Assembly: GCA_034004685.1 (NCBI GenBank)
Contig: JAVEWG010000024.1
Coordinates: forward strand, 1-57,739
Length of the DNA stretch: 57,739 nucleotides
Origin: JAEUNX01 sp034004685
GTDB lineage: Bacteria; Pseudomonadota; Gammaproteobacteria; Burkholderiales; Rhodocyclaceae
Direction: 5' to 3'
Below are positions 32,161 through 42,500 of the stretch, in pieces. Under the pieces are notes generated by a model. It was not told the DNA's origin and made no database searches. It saw only the letters and a list, made by a program, of their open reading frames with translations. The position numbers were made by a program, and so were the translations under genes. Each line of letters starts with the position of its first letter. The first letter of the stretch is position 1.

Positions 32161-34260
32161 ATGAATCTCGCGTTGTCGAGCACCACCCGCTTGCCCCGCT
32201 TCGCTCCCCTGCCGGAGAGCGTGGAGGGTGCCTTGCGCCTACTCGACGAGGCGACCCCGGCCTGGGTGGACATCGCGGCCCTGGCCGCCCGGGATGTGGC
32301 CTTCAGCCATGGGCTGGTCACCGCACGGCCCCTGTCCCGGGAAGAATGGGGCACCGAACTCGTCCCCTGCCTGGCCCGCCGCCTGGAAGATCTGGGCACT
32401 GACCTGTTGCGGGCCTGGCTACTGCCATCGGATGCCGCCGCAAGTCCCGCCGCCCGCCGCCGGCTGGCCCAGCAGTCCTTGCTGGCTGCCGAATGCGCCC
32501 TCCACCTGGCCATCGAAACCGCCTACCCGCGTCCCCAGGAAGCCTTTCTGGCCGCCCTGTTCCACGATCTGGGCCAGTTCTGGCTGCTGGAAGCCCACCC
32601 GGACTACGGGGATCTGTGCACCGGCGACATCGCCGAATCCATCCTGGTGGCCGAGGAGCGCCGACGCTACGGCGTGGATCACACCAGCCTGAGCACCCGC
32701 CTGGCCCTGGACTGGGGCGCCCCCCCCATCGTGGAAGACGCCATCGCCCTGCACCACGGGCTGGAAGAGCAAGTCGCCGCGGCCCATCCCCTGGCCCGCC
32801 TGCTGTGGGTGGCCGATGCCCTGTCCAGCCCTGACCACCAGAGTCTCCTGGGCCCAGCCAGTCGCCTCTCCGGCCTGGGGGAAGCGGCGCTGCTGGCCCT
32901 GCGCACCGACGTGGCCTACCTCGCCTTCCGCGGGCCGGGAGGGCCGGCTGGTGGCCAGACCGCCAACGGCAGCTTGCCCGCCCCCGCCTTCAAGACCGCC
33001 GGCGATGTCAGCGAGGGCGCGGCCCTCTCTGTGACAGCATCCCCGGTCAGCGCACCCTGGCGCACCGCCGCCCTCCAAGGGCTGATCCGGAGCGGTTTCA
33101 CGGGCATCACGGCGGACCAGGCGTGCCTGCGGCTCGACATGGGCGCCCGCCTGCTCTTCGGCCGCCGAGCCCCGTTCATCGTCAGCGTCGAGGCGGATCA
33201 ACAGCTCCAGGCCGCACCCTGCGCCCGCCACCATGAATCCATCAGCCACTTCAACGAGATGGCGCTGCGCCTGGACGACGAAGCCAGCGTGGTGGCCTTG
33301 GCGGCCCGCACCGGCGCCACCACCAGCCACTTTCCGGGCCCCAACGGCCCAGGCCGCAGCCCGCGGGACTGGCACCTGGCCCGCTGGCTGGGCACCCCTG
33401 GTCTGCTGTGCCTGCCGACCCGGATGGGACCGGAACGCTACGTGGCGGTATTCGGCATCGATGAACACCTGGAAAGCGCGGCACCGGAGCAATCCCTGAT
33501 GGCCGTGCTGGCGGCCGCGGCCGCCGGGGTGCTGGTGGGCGAGAACCGGGCCACCACCCAGGCGGCAGCGATCCGCGGCGAGGTCGAACAGCGCTATCGG
33601 GAACACGCCCGACGGGTGATCCACGAAGCCAGCAACCCCCTCACCATCATTCGCAGCTACCTGGGGGTCATCGGCCAGCGGATGCATGGCGACGCCAACC
33701 TGCAGGGGGAATTGTCTATCCTCAACAAGGAGCTCGATCGGGTCGGCAACCTGATGCGCAGCATCACCGCGGCACCGGAGCGCAGCCAGGAACCGCCTTG
33801 GGCGAGCGCCGCCGAAGTCCTCATGGAGATGCGCACCCTCTACGGGGAAGCCCTCTTCAGCCAGCGTGGCATCGACCTGGACCTGCGCACCGCCAGCCGC
33901 CTGCCGCCGGTCCGGATGCCCGCCTCCGCCCTCAAGCAGGTGTTGCTCAACCTCTTCCGCAATGCCTCGGAGGCTCTACACGAAGGGGGCAAGCTCACCA
34001 TCACCACCCCTGGCGTGGTGGCCGCCGACGGTGGCCCCTGCGTCGAGATCCGCCTCATCGACAACGGCCCGGGCATTTCCCCCGAACGGCTGGCCAGCCT
34101 GTTTTCCCCCCAGTCCTCCCAAAAGGCCGATCATCAAGGCGTCGGGCTGTCCATCGTGCGGGAGCTCCTCGCCCAGCACCACGCCCACATCATCTGCCGG
34201 AGCCACCCCGGCGTCGGAACCAGCTTCCAAATCTTCATCCCACTAGATCAAAAGTCATAA
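32161..34260 (+). CDS. HDOD sensor histidine kinase
   Basis: The 699-residue protein begins with an HDOD domain (about 1-240, with FLAALFHDLGQFWLLE and RLALDWGAPPIVEDAI), then a GAF-like region (about 290-470). A HisKA domain has phospho-acceptor H488 in RVIHEASNPLTIIRSYLGVI, and a HATPase domain has the N-box QVLLNLFRNASEAL, G1 DNGPGIS (D634) and G2 GVGLSIV near 660. No membrane helix, so it senses cytoplasmic signals. No Shine-Dalgarno is visible before ATG 32161. The response regulator gene follows 64 bp later. Confidence 0.9.
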   Translation: MNLALSSTTRLPRFAPLPESVEGALRLLDEATPAWVDIAALAARDVAFSHGLVTARPLSREEWGTELVPCLARRLEDLGTDLLRAWLLPSDAAASPAARRRLAQQSLLAAECALHLAIETAYPRPQEAFLAALFHDLGQFWLLEAHPDYGDLCTGDIAESILVAEERRRYGVDHTSLSTRLALDWGAPPIVEDAIALHHGLEEQVAAAHPLARLLWVADALSSPDHQSLLGPASRLSGLGEAALLALRTDVAYLAFRGPGGPAGGQTANGSLPAPAFKTAGDVSEGAALSVTASPVSAPWRTAALQGLIRSGFTGITADQACLRLDMGARLLFGRRAPFIVSVEADQQLQAAPCARHHESISHFNEMALRLDDEASVVALAARTGATTSHFPGPNGPGRSPRDWHLARWLGTPGLLCLPTRMGPERYVAVFGIDEHLESAAPEQSLMAVLAAAAAGVLVGENRATTQAAAIRGEVEQRYREHARRVIHEASNPLTIIRSYLGVIGQRMHGDANLQGELSILNKELDRVGNLMRSITAAPERSQEPPWASAAEVLMEMRTLYGEALFSQRGIDLDLRTASRLPPVRMPASALKQVLLNLFRNASEALHEGGKLTITTPGVVAADGGPCVEIRLIDNGPGISPERLASLFSPQSSQKADHQGVGLSIVRELLAQHHAHIICRSHPGVGTSFQIFIPLDQKS

Positions 34261-34324
34261 CCTGTAGCATCATTGCTGTGTAATCCGCCTCCAAACCGGC
34301 AAAATCGACAAATCAAGGGAGGAT

Positions 34325-36514
34325 ATGGTCATACCGGTAGAAGGTCCGTTCCTTGGTCATTCGAATCTCGACCAGCCGGGGAGTACCGAACTCGCCTGCC
34401 GTATCCTGATCGTGGACGACGACGCAGCCCTGCGCCGGACCTTGCCCCACGTGCTGGCCCAGGCTGGCCGGGTGTTCGACGAATGCGGCAGCGTGGGCGA
34501 AGCCATCTCCAGGCTGGAAGGCCAGTTCTATGACCTGGTGCTGCTGGACTATCGTCTGCCCGACGCCACCGGCCTGACCTTGCTGGACTGGCTGCAAGGC
34601 CGCCAGCGGGAAGAGGCGGTGGTGATGATCAGCGGCGAAGACGCCATCGACGCCGCCATCGGCGCCCTGCGCCGGGGCGCCGACGACTTCGTGCGCAAGC
34701 CCTATCATGTGGCCCAGCTCCAGCGGGCGGTCCAGAGTGCCCTGCACAAGTCTGCCCTGGAGCGCGCCAACCGGGCCATGAGCCAGCGGCTGCGGGCCTC
34801 CGAGCGGCTGCACCGCTACCTGGTGGAAAGCTCCCCGGACCTGATCTTCACCCTGGACCCCCAGACCCGCTTCACCTACATCAACCCCAGGATCGAAACC
34901 CTCCTGGGCTATGAGCGCAATCAGCTGCTCAACCGCCCCTTCGCCACCATCCTGCTACCCGACGACGTGCCCCGGGTGGAGATGATCGCCAGCGCGCCGG
35001 AAAACGCCCCCGCCAGCGGCTACAACCTGGAACTGCGCCTGTGCCGCAACCGGGCGGCCTGGCCCCGGGCCTCCATGGGCCACATCACCGTGGCCCTCAA
35101 TGCCCTGCCCATGTACGCCAAGGGCGAAGGCGACGGCCCCCAGCAGCATCTGGGCACCTACGGGGTGGCCCGGGACATTTCCGAGCGCAAGCGGGCCGAG
35201 GAAATCATCAGCTTCCAGGCGTACCACGACCAGCTCACCCGCCTGCCCAACCGCATCCTGTTCAAGGACCGCCTGGAGTTGGCCATCGCCCAGGCCCAGC
35301 GTCGCAGCGGCTCCCTGGCGGTGATGTTCGTGGATATCGACCGCTTCAAGCTGGTCAATGACAGCTATGGCCATTCGGAAGGCGACCTGCTGCTCCAGGG
35401 GGTTGCCACCCGGCTGAAGGATGCCCTGCGCAGGGGTGACACCCTGGCCCGCCTGGGCGGCGACGAATTCACCATCCTGCTGCCGGATATTGGCCAGCCG
35501 GAGGACGCGGAGGTCATCGCCCGCAAGATTCTCGACACCCTCCAGGAGCCCTTCGCCCTCACCCATGGGGATTTCCGGGTCAGCGCCAGCGTGGGTATCG
35601 CCCTCTATCCCAGGGATGGCAGCACCGCCGAAGCCCTGACCCAGCACGCCGATGTCGCCATGTACCAGGTCAAGCGCAGCGGCCGCAACGGTTTCCGCTT
35701 CTTCGACAGCGATCTCAACAGCCATTACCGCCAGCGCATCGAACTGGAGAACGACCTGCGCACCGCCCTGGAACGGGACGAGTTCGAGCTCTACTACCAG
35801 CCCCAGGTCAGCGTTTCCCAGAAGAAGGTGGTGGCGGTGGAGGCCCTGCTACGCTGGCACCATCCGGTCCATGGCCTGCTGGGGCCCGCCGCCTTCATCC
35901 AGGTGGCCGAGGAGGTCGGGTTGATCTCCGGCATCAGCCGCTGGGTGGTAGACCGGGCCAGCCGCCAGCTGGCCGCCTGGCACCGGGCCGGGCACCGGGA
36001 TCTGCGCCTGTCCTTCAACCTGAGCCCCCACGATTTCGACCGGGATGACATCGTCGAAAGCATCCGCGGCAGCCTGTCCACCCACCAGGTACCGCCCGCC
36101 AGCATGGACGTGGAAATCACCGAGAGCGTGATGATGCAGGACACCGACGCGGTCACCGCCAAGGTGCGCCAGTTGCGCAACGCGGGCCTGGGCATTTCCA
36201 TCGACGACTTCGGCACCGGTTACTCGGCCCTGGCCTACCTCCAGAAATTCCCTATCACCAGCCTCAAGATCGACCGCAGCTTCGTGCGGGACCTGGACGC
36301 CCCCGGCACCCACCCCATCATCTCGGCCATCACCGGCATCGCCCGGGGCTTTGGCCTGCGCCTGGTGGCCGAAGGGGTGGAGACCGCCGCCCAGGCCCGG
36401 ATCCTGCGGGGGCTGGGCTGCGACTGCATGCAGGGCTTTTACTTTTCCCGCCCGGTGGACGCGAGCACCGTCGCCCCCCTGTTCGAAGGCATGCCGGCCC
36501 AGCTCTTCGCCTGA
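34325..36514 (+). CDS. Response regulator with PAS, GGDEF and EAL domains
   Basis: The 729-residue protein contains REC (about 26-140, phospho-acceptor D75 in LVLLDYRLPD), PAS (about 163-290, ending GVARDISERKRAEE), GGDEF at 378-382 and EAL at 506-508 (VEALLRWHHP). The inhibitory site RRGD is 5 residues before GGDEF; EAL-domain residues IDDFGTGYSALAYL, LKIDRSF and AEGVETA are intact. So both c-di-GMP synthesis and degradation look possible. The spacing of GGAGG to the ATG at 34325 is only 2 nt. It probably pairs with the HDOD kinase upstream. Confidence 0.94.
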   Translation: MVIPVEGPFLGHSNLDQPGSTELACRILIVDDDAALRRTLPHVLAQAGRVFDECGSVGEAISRLEGQFYDLVLLDYRLPDATGLTLLDWLQGRQREEAVVMISGEDAIDAAIGALRRGADDFVRKPYHVAQLQRAVQSALHKSALERANRAMSQRLRASERLHRYLVESSPDLIFTLDPQTRFTYINPRIETLLGYERNQLLNRPFATILLPDDVPRVEMIASAPENAPASGYNLELRLCRNRAAWPRASMGHITVALNALPMYAKGEGDGPQQHLGTYGVARDISERKRAEEIISFQAYHDQLTRLPNRILFKDRLELAIAQAQRRSGSLAVMFVDIDRFKLVNDSYGHSEGDLLLQGVATRLKDALRRGDTLARLGGDEFTILLPDIGQPEDAEVIARKILDTLQEPFALTHGDFRVSASVGIALYPRDGSTAEALTQHADVAMYQVKRSGRNGFRFFDSDLNSHYRQRIELENDLRTALERDEFELYYQPQVSVSQKKVVAVEALLRWHHPVHGLLGPAAFIQVAEEVGLISGISRWVVDRASRQLAAWHRAGHRDLRLSFNLSPHDFDRDDIVESIRGSLSTHQVPPASMDVEITESVMMQDTDAVTAKVRQLRNAGLGISIDDFGTGYSALAYLQKFPITSLKIDRSFVRDLDAPGTHPIISAITGIARGFGLRLVAEGVETAAQARILRGLGCDCMQGFYFSRPVDASTVAPLFEGMPAQLFA

Positions 36515-36549
36515 GTCGGCACGCCGGGGCTTAGAGCCCGTCTACGCCC

Positions 36550-37326
36550 TCACAACATCCGGCCACCATCCAGGGAAATCACCTGGCCATTCACATAAAC
36601 CCCCGCCCGGGAGCACAGGAACAGGGCCAGCCCCCCCATGTCCTCGGCGGTGCCGAAACGGCCATGGGGCGTGGCGGCAAGCCAGGTATCACCGCTGCTC
36701 TCCCGGATCGGCGCATTCATCCGGGAGGGAAACCACCCCGGGGCGATGGCATTGACGGTAATGCGGTGGCCGGCCAGGCCTCGGGCCATGACCCGGGTGA
36801 GCTGCTCCACCGCCGCCTTGGAGGTGATGTAGGAAGCAGCCGAAGGCTCGGCGGTGCGCGCCCCCACCGAGCTGATATGGATCACCCGCCCCCAGTGTTC
36901 CCCGTCCGCCACGGCCGATAGCAGGGGCAGCAACTTCTGGGTCAGGAAGAAGGGCACCTTGACGTTGAGGTCATACACCCGGTCCCAGCCCACCTCGGGA
37001 AAACTCTCGATGGGGGCGCCCCAGGTGGCGCCGGCGTTATTGACCAGGATGTCCAGCCTGCTCTCCCGGGCCGCCATCTCCCGGACCAGGGCGTCCACCC
37101 CGGCCATGGAGGATAGATTGGCCTCCAGGGCAATGCACTGCCCCCCCAGTGAGGTCATCTCGGCGGCGGCCTGGGCCAGGCGTTCCGGGTTGCGCCCGGT
37201 GATATACACCCGCGCCCCATTGGCCGCGAATACCCTGGCGATCATCTGGCCCACGCCGCTGCTGCCGCCCGTGATCAGGGCCACCCGCCCCGTGATGTTG
37301 AACAGCGCCTTCACCTCGAGGGACAT
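36550..37326 (-). CDS. SDR-family NAD(P)H oxidoreductase
   Basis: The 258-residue classical SDR has the cofactor motif TGGSSGVG (19-26), NNAGATWG, the catalytic serine in HISSVG, and YITSK with catalytic tyrosine and lysine. The ending FLCSRAGVYVNGQVISLDGGRML is typical. RhlG- or FabG-like 3-oxoacyl or steroid alcohol dehydrogenase roles are possible. A GGAG ribosome site precedes the ATG. It follows the crotonase gene by 60 bp and may be the last gene of the efflux operon transcript. Confidence 0.88.
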   Translation of the reverse strand: MSLEVKALFNITGRVALITGGSSGVGQMIARVFAANGARVYITGRNPERLAQAAAEMTSLGGQCIALEANLSSMAGVDALVREMAARESRLDILVNNAGATWGAPIESFPEVGWDRVYDLNVKVPFFLTQKLLPLLSAVADGEHWGRVIHISSVGARTAEPSAASYITSKAAVEQLTRVMARGLAGHRITVNAIAPGWFPSRMNAPIRESSGDTWLAATPHGRFGTAEDMGGLALFLCSRAGVYVNGQVISLDGGRML

Positions 37327-37386
37327 GGGGGTCTCCTTTGTCTGCGGATCGAATTGGATTGGCTGGACCGGGCCGGGGTCGGACCT

Positions 37387-38148
37387 TCAGCGGTCCTTGA
37401 ACAGCGCCGGACGCTTCTCGACGAAGGCGAGGATGCCCTCATGGCCATCCTCGCTGGCCGCCACCCCATGGCCGATCTCCCGCTCCAGGGCCAGGCCGGC
37501 CTCCAGGGGCAGGCCCGTCCCTTCAGCCACCAGCCGGCGCAGAGCCCGCTGGGGCACGAAACTGTGGCGGGCACAGGATTCGGCCAGGGCCGCGGCGGTG
37601 GGCAGCAGCGCCTCCGGGCTGGCGCAGGCCCGATTGACCAGCCCGATTTCCAGGGCCCGCCGACCGTCCACCGGCTCGCCGCTCAGCATCAGCTCCAAGG
37701 CCCGGCTCTCGCCGATCAAACGGGGCAGCAGCAGGGTTCCGCCGTAGGCCGGAATCAGGCCGAGCTTGATTTCCGGCAGGCCCAGCCGCGCCGACTCCAG
37801 GGCAACCCGGAAGGTGCACGCCAGGGCGATCTCCAGCCCGCCCCCGAGGGCCAGCCCATTGATGGCAGCCACGCTGATCTTCGGAAACGCCTGCATGCGC
37901 GCCACCAGGGCGTGCATGCGCAGTACCCGTTGTTCCGGGTCGGCATGGCTGTCGTTGAGGTCTGAACCAGCGCTGAAGGCCCGGCCGGCGCCGGTAATCA
38001 ACAAGGCCCGGGAAGCATCCGCCGCGACGACATCCAGGCAGGCCTCGAATTCATCCAGCATGGCGTCGTCCATGGCATTGAGGACCGCGGGCCGATTCAG
38101 GGTCAGCACCGCGCAAAGGCCCAGATCCTGGCGTTCGACAAGGGGCAT
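37387..38148 (-). CDS. Enoyl-CoA hydratase, catalytic residues intact
   Basis: The 253-residue crotonase has both hydratase glutamates, E106 in LALGGGLEIALA and E126 in LPEIKLGLIPAYGG. TLNRPAVLNAMD and AGRAFSAGSDL are the CoA and oxyanion-hole motifs. It would hydrate a 2-enoyl-CoA. A GGAG ribosome site lies upstream and the gene starts 20 bp after the NodT gene on the same strand, suggesting cotranscription with the efflux pump. Confidence 0.9.
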   Translation of the reverse strand: MPLVERQDLGLCAVLTLNRPAVLNAMDDAMLDEFEACLDVVAADASRALLITGAGRAFSAGSDLNDSHADPEQRVLRMHALVARMQAFPKISVAAINGLALGGGLEIALACTFRVALESARLGLPEIKLGLIPAYGGTLLLPRLIGESRALELMLSGEPVDGRRALEIGLVNRACASPEALLPTAAALAESCARHSFVPQRALRRLVAEGTGLPLEAGLALEREIGHGVAASEDGHEGILAFVEKRPALFKDR

Positions 38149-38168
38149 GGCAAATCTCCGTAGGTGGG

Positions 38169-39599
38169 TCAGGCCGGCGCGGGGCCTGCGGCAGGCTTGT
38201 CACCGCCCCCCAGGGCCTTGTAGAGCTGGGCGGCGTTGGACAGTTGCAGGCGGCGCACCAGCACCGCGTTTTGCTGGGCGGCAAAGGCTTCCCGCTGGGC
38301 ATCCAGCAACTCCAGGTGGCTGGCCACGCCACCCTTGTAGCGGATCTCCACGATGCGTAGGCGCTCGTTCTGAGCCTTCTCCGCCGCCTCCTGGGCCAGC
38401 AACTGCTCCCGCAGGGCCTCCCGGGCGGCCAGCAGGTCCGCCACCTCCCGGAAGGCCTGCTGGATGGCCTTTTCGTACTCGGCCACCGCCAGCACCTTGC
38501 GGGCCTCGGCCACGTCCAGGTTGGCCACGCTGATCCCGCCGAAGAGGGGCTGTTGCAGCACCGGGCTGAAACTCCAGGAGCGGGTGCCGCTGGCGAACAG
38601 GTCAGCCAGGGCGCCGCTGGCGCTGCCCAGGGCGGCGGTCAGGCTGATCCTGGGCAGGAAGGCCGCCCGGGCGGCACCGATGTTGGCGTTGGCGGCCATC
38701 AGCTTTTGCTCGGCGGAGCGCACGTCCGGCCGGCGCAGCAGCACCTCGGCGGGCAGATCGGCGGCCAGATCGGGCACGATGCCCTGATGGGACAGACTCC
38801 GTCCGGGGGGCAGGCCCTCCGGGGTCTGGCCCACCAGGAGGGTCAGGGCGTTGCCGGCGGCGGCCCGCTGACGCTCCAGGCTGGCCAGTTCGGCCCGGGC
38901 TGTTTCCACGGAACCCCTAGCCTGAAGCACATCCAGATCCCCCGCCACTCCCGCATCCCGGCGCAGGGTCACCAGGCGCAGGCTCTCCTGGCGATTACCC
39001 AGGGTTTCCCGGGCCAGGGCGCTGCGCTCCTGCAGTTCCGCCAGGCTCAGGTAGGCGTCGGCCACGTCGGCGATGAGGGACAGACGGAAGGCCCGCCCCG
39101 CTTCCTCGGTGGCCAGGTAGCTGGCCAGGGCGGCGTCGGACAGGTTCTTCACCCGCCCCCAGAAGTCCAGCTCGAAGGACAGCAGGTTGAGGTTGAAATC
39201 GTAGCGATCGACCTTGAGCTCCCGCCCGGTGGCGGAGGCGCCGGCCGGGGTGAGGGAGGCATCCCGGCCCAGGGACAGGGTGGTGGCCGGGATCCGATCG
39301 GCCCGGGCAATGCCGTAGAGGCCCCGGGCTTCTTCCACCCGGGCCACGGCGATGCGCAGATCCCGGTTGTGGGCCAGGGCCGCGCCGATGAGGGCCTGAA
39401 GGCGGGAATCGGGGAAGAAATCCTGCCAGGGCAGCTCGGCCACCGGGCGGCCGGCGAACTCGCCCGCCGCCGGCCATTGGCTCGCCACCGGCGGGGCGGG
39501 GCGCAGGTACTCCGGCGCGAAGGAGCAACCGGCCAGCACCAAGGGCGCTGCAATCATGCCGCCGAAGATCGCGCGGATAGGGATGGATGCCTTAGCCAT
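38169..39599 (-). CDS. RND efflux outer membrane lipoprotein (NodT family)
   Basis: The 476-residue protein starts at ATG 39599; this start gives a lipoprotein signal ending LVLAGC. It contains the OMF repeats of TolC-like channels (LPWQDFFPDSRLQALIGAALAHNRDLRIAVARVEEA; ADLPAEVLLRRPDVRSAEQKLMAANANIGAARAAFLPRISL). It would form the outer membrane tunnel for the pump. Its ATG overlaps the RND gene stop by 8 bp. The lipid-anchored cysteine follows directly after the signal. Confidence 0.93.
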   Translation of the reverse strand: MAKASIPIRAIFGGMIAAPLVLAGCSFAPEYLRPAPPVASQWPAAGEFAGRPVAELPWQDFFPDSRLQALIGAALAHNRDLRIAVARVEEARGLYGIARADRIPATTLSLGRDASLTPAGASATGRELKVDRYDFNLNLLSFELDFWGRVKNLSDAALASYLATEEAGRAFRLSLIADVADAYLSLAELQERSALARETLGNRQESLRLVTLRRDAGVAGDLDVLQARGSVETARAELASLERQRAAAGNALTLLVGQTPEGLPPGRSLSHQGIVPDLAADLPAEVLLRRPDVRSAEQKLMAANANIGAARAAFLPRISLTAALGSASGALADLFASGTRSWSFSPVLQQPLFGGISVANLDVAEARKVLAVAEYEKAIQQAFREVADLLAAREALREQLLAQEAAEKAQNERLRIVEIRYKGGVASHLELLDAQREAFAAQQNAVLVRRLQLSNAAQLYKALGGGDKPAAGPAPA

Positions 39600-42500
39600 G
39601 GCTGGACTCCTTTTCGTGATGATGACGGCCATGGCCGGGAAAGATGCGGCGCACGACCAAGAAGAACACCGGCACCATGAACACCGCGAACACGGTGGCG
39701 GCGATCATGCCGCCGGCCACCCCGGTACCGATGGAATGGCGGCTCTGGGCCCCGGCACCGCTACTGAAGACCAAGGGCAGCACCCCGCAGACAAAGGCGA
39801 TGGAGGTCATCAGGATCGGGCGAAAGCGCAGCCGGCAAGCCTCCAGGATGGACGCCACCAGATCCTTGCCCTGGTCGTGCAGCTCCCGGGCGAACTCGAT
39901 GATCAGGATCGCGTTCTTGGCGGACAAGCCGATGGTGGCGATCATGCCCACCTTGAAGTATACGTCGTTGGGCATGCCCCGCAGGGTCACCGCCAGCACC
40001 GCGCCAAAGATGCCCAGGGGCACCACCAGCATCACGGCGAAGGGAATCGACCAGCTTTCATACAGCGCTGCCAGGGCCAGGAAGACTACGATGAGGGACA
40101 GGGCGAACAGGAAGGGGGCCTGGTCCGCCGAGACCTTCTCTTCCCGGGCGGTACCGGTCCAGGTGTGGCCAAAGCCCGCCGGCAACTGGGCGGCAATGGA
40201 CTCCATGACCTGCATGGCCTCCCCCGTGCTGTGGCCCGCTGCCGCGGCACCGGCGATCTTCATGGAGGGTACCCCGTTGAAGCGGTCGAGCTTGCGGGGA
40301 CCCTGGGTCCACCGCAGCTGGGCGATCTCCGACAGGGGAATGAGGCCGCCCCGGGTGTTCTTCACCGGCAGCTGGAGGATGTCCTCAGGGCGGCCGCGCA
40401 GGGCTGCATCCCCTTGCATCTGCACCTTGAGCACCCGGCCATCCCGGATGAAGTCGTTGACATAGGCGGACCCCAGGGCGGACTGGAGGGTCTGGTTCAA
40501 ATCAGCCAGATCCACCGACAAGGCCCGGGCCTTGGCCCGATCCACCTCCAGGGATAGCTGAGGTCCAGGTTCCTGGCCCTCGGGGCGCACCCCGGCCAGC
40601 AGCGGATTCTTGGCGGCCTCGGCGAGGATCATGTTGCGCATCTGGGTCAGCTTCTCCCGCCCCTGACCGGCCCGGTCCTGCAGGCGGAAATCGAAACCTC
40701 CAGCGATCGCCAGTTCGCTGATGGCCGGCAACGGGATGGCGATCACCATGCCACTCTTGTGCCCCGCGAAATGCTTGTTGACCCGATCCACCAAGGCCTT
40801 GTTGGAATGGGCCTCGCCGATCCGCTCGCCCCAGGGCTTGAGGCGAACGAAAAAGTGGCCCATGTTCTGGCCATTGGCGAAAATGGACCAACCGGCCAGG
40901 CCCACGGTCTGATCCACCTCGGGCTGGGCAAGCATGAAATCATCCACCTCCTTGAACAGGGCCAGGGTTCGCTCCTGGGAGGCCCCCGAGGGCAGAATGA
41001 TCTCGGTGATGAACATGCCCTGGTCTTCCTCCGGCAGGAAGCCCCCGGGCAGACGCAAGAACAGCAGGACCAGCGCTCCGAGCAGGATGGCATAGACCAC
41101 CAGGGCCCGCATCGGGCGGCTGAGGTTCTTGCCGACCCGGGCATGGTAGGCATTGGTCACCCGGGCAAAACCCCTGTTGAAGTAACCGAACACCCCGGTG
41201 GTGGGCAACACCGCCTGACCTGGCTCGTGCTTGAGCAGGGTGGCGCACAGCGCCGGGGTCAGGGAGAGGGCCACGAAGGCGGAAAAACCCATGGACAACA
41301 GCAAGGTCGCGGCGAACTGGCGGTACACCACCCCCACCGAGCCCGACATGAAAATCATGGGCAGGAACACCGCCGACAACACCACGGTGATGCCGATCAC
41401 CGCTCCGTAAATCTGATCCATGGCCTTGCGGGTCGCCTCCCGGGGCGGCAGGCCCTCCTCGGTCATGATCCGCTCCACGTTCTCCACCACCACAATGGCG
41501 TCATCCACCACGATGCCGATGGCCAGCACCATGGCGAACAGGGTCAGCAGGTTGATGGAATAGCCCAGGACGTAGAGTCCCAGGATGGCGCCCAGCAGGG
41601 CCACCGGCACCACGATGGTGGGGATCAGGGTTGCCCGCAGGTTTTCCATGAACAGATACATCACCAGCACCACCAGCGCCATGGCGATGAGCAGGGTGTG
41701 GACCACCTCGGTGATGGACAGGCTGATGAAAGGCGTCGAGTCGTAGGAGGCGAGCCAGGTCATGTGCTCCGGAAAACTATTGGCAAGCTCCTCCATCTTC
41801 TCGGTGACCAGACGCTTGGTCTCCAGGGCGTTGCCGTCGGGCGTGAGCTTGATCCCGATGTAAGCAGCCGGCTGACCGCTATGGAAGCCCTTGACGTCAT
41901 AGCTCTGGGCGCCCAGTTCCACCCGGGCCACGTCCTTGAGAAGTACCAAGGCTCCGTCGGGCTGGGCCCGAACGATGATCTGGTTGAATTCCTCCACTGA
42001 GGACAGGCGGCCCTTGGCCACGATGGGGGCATTGATCTGCTGGCCAGGCAAGGCTGGATGCTGGCCCAGCTCCCCGGTGGCGAGCTGGATGTTCTGGGCC
42101 TTGATGGCGTTGGTCACATCCCCCGGGGTGATCCCGTAGGCGTAGAGCCGGTCCGGCTGCAACCAGATCCGCATGGAGTAATCACTGCCATACAGGCCCG
42201 CCTCCCCGACCCCCTTGACCCGCCGCACGTGCTCGATCACGTTACCCGACACATAGGCCCCCAGGGCGGTGGCATCCATGGTCGGGTCGGTGGACTTGAA
42301 GGCCAGGAAAAGCAGGGAGTTGCGGGTGGAGCGATAGACCTTGAGGCCTTGGCGGCGGACTTCATCGGGCAAGCGCGGCTCAGCCCGCTTGATCCGGTTA
42401 TCGGTCTCCACCGCCGCGTAATCCAGGTTGGTGCCCGGCTCAAAGGCCAGACTGATGCTGGCCCGTCCCACCTCGCTGGTGGACTCCATGCTGACCAGGT

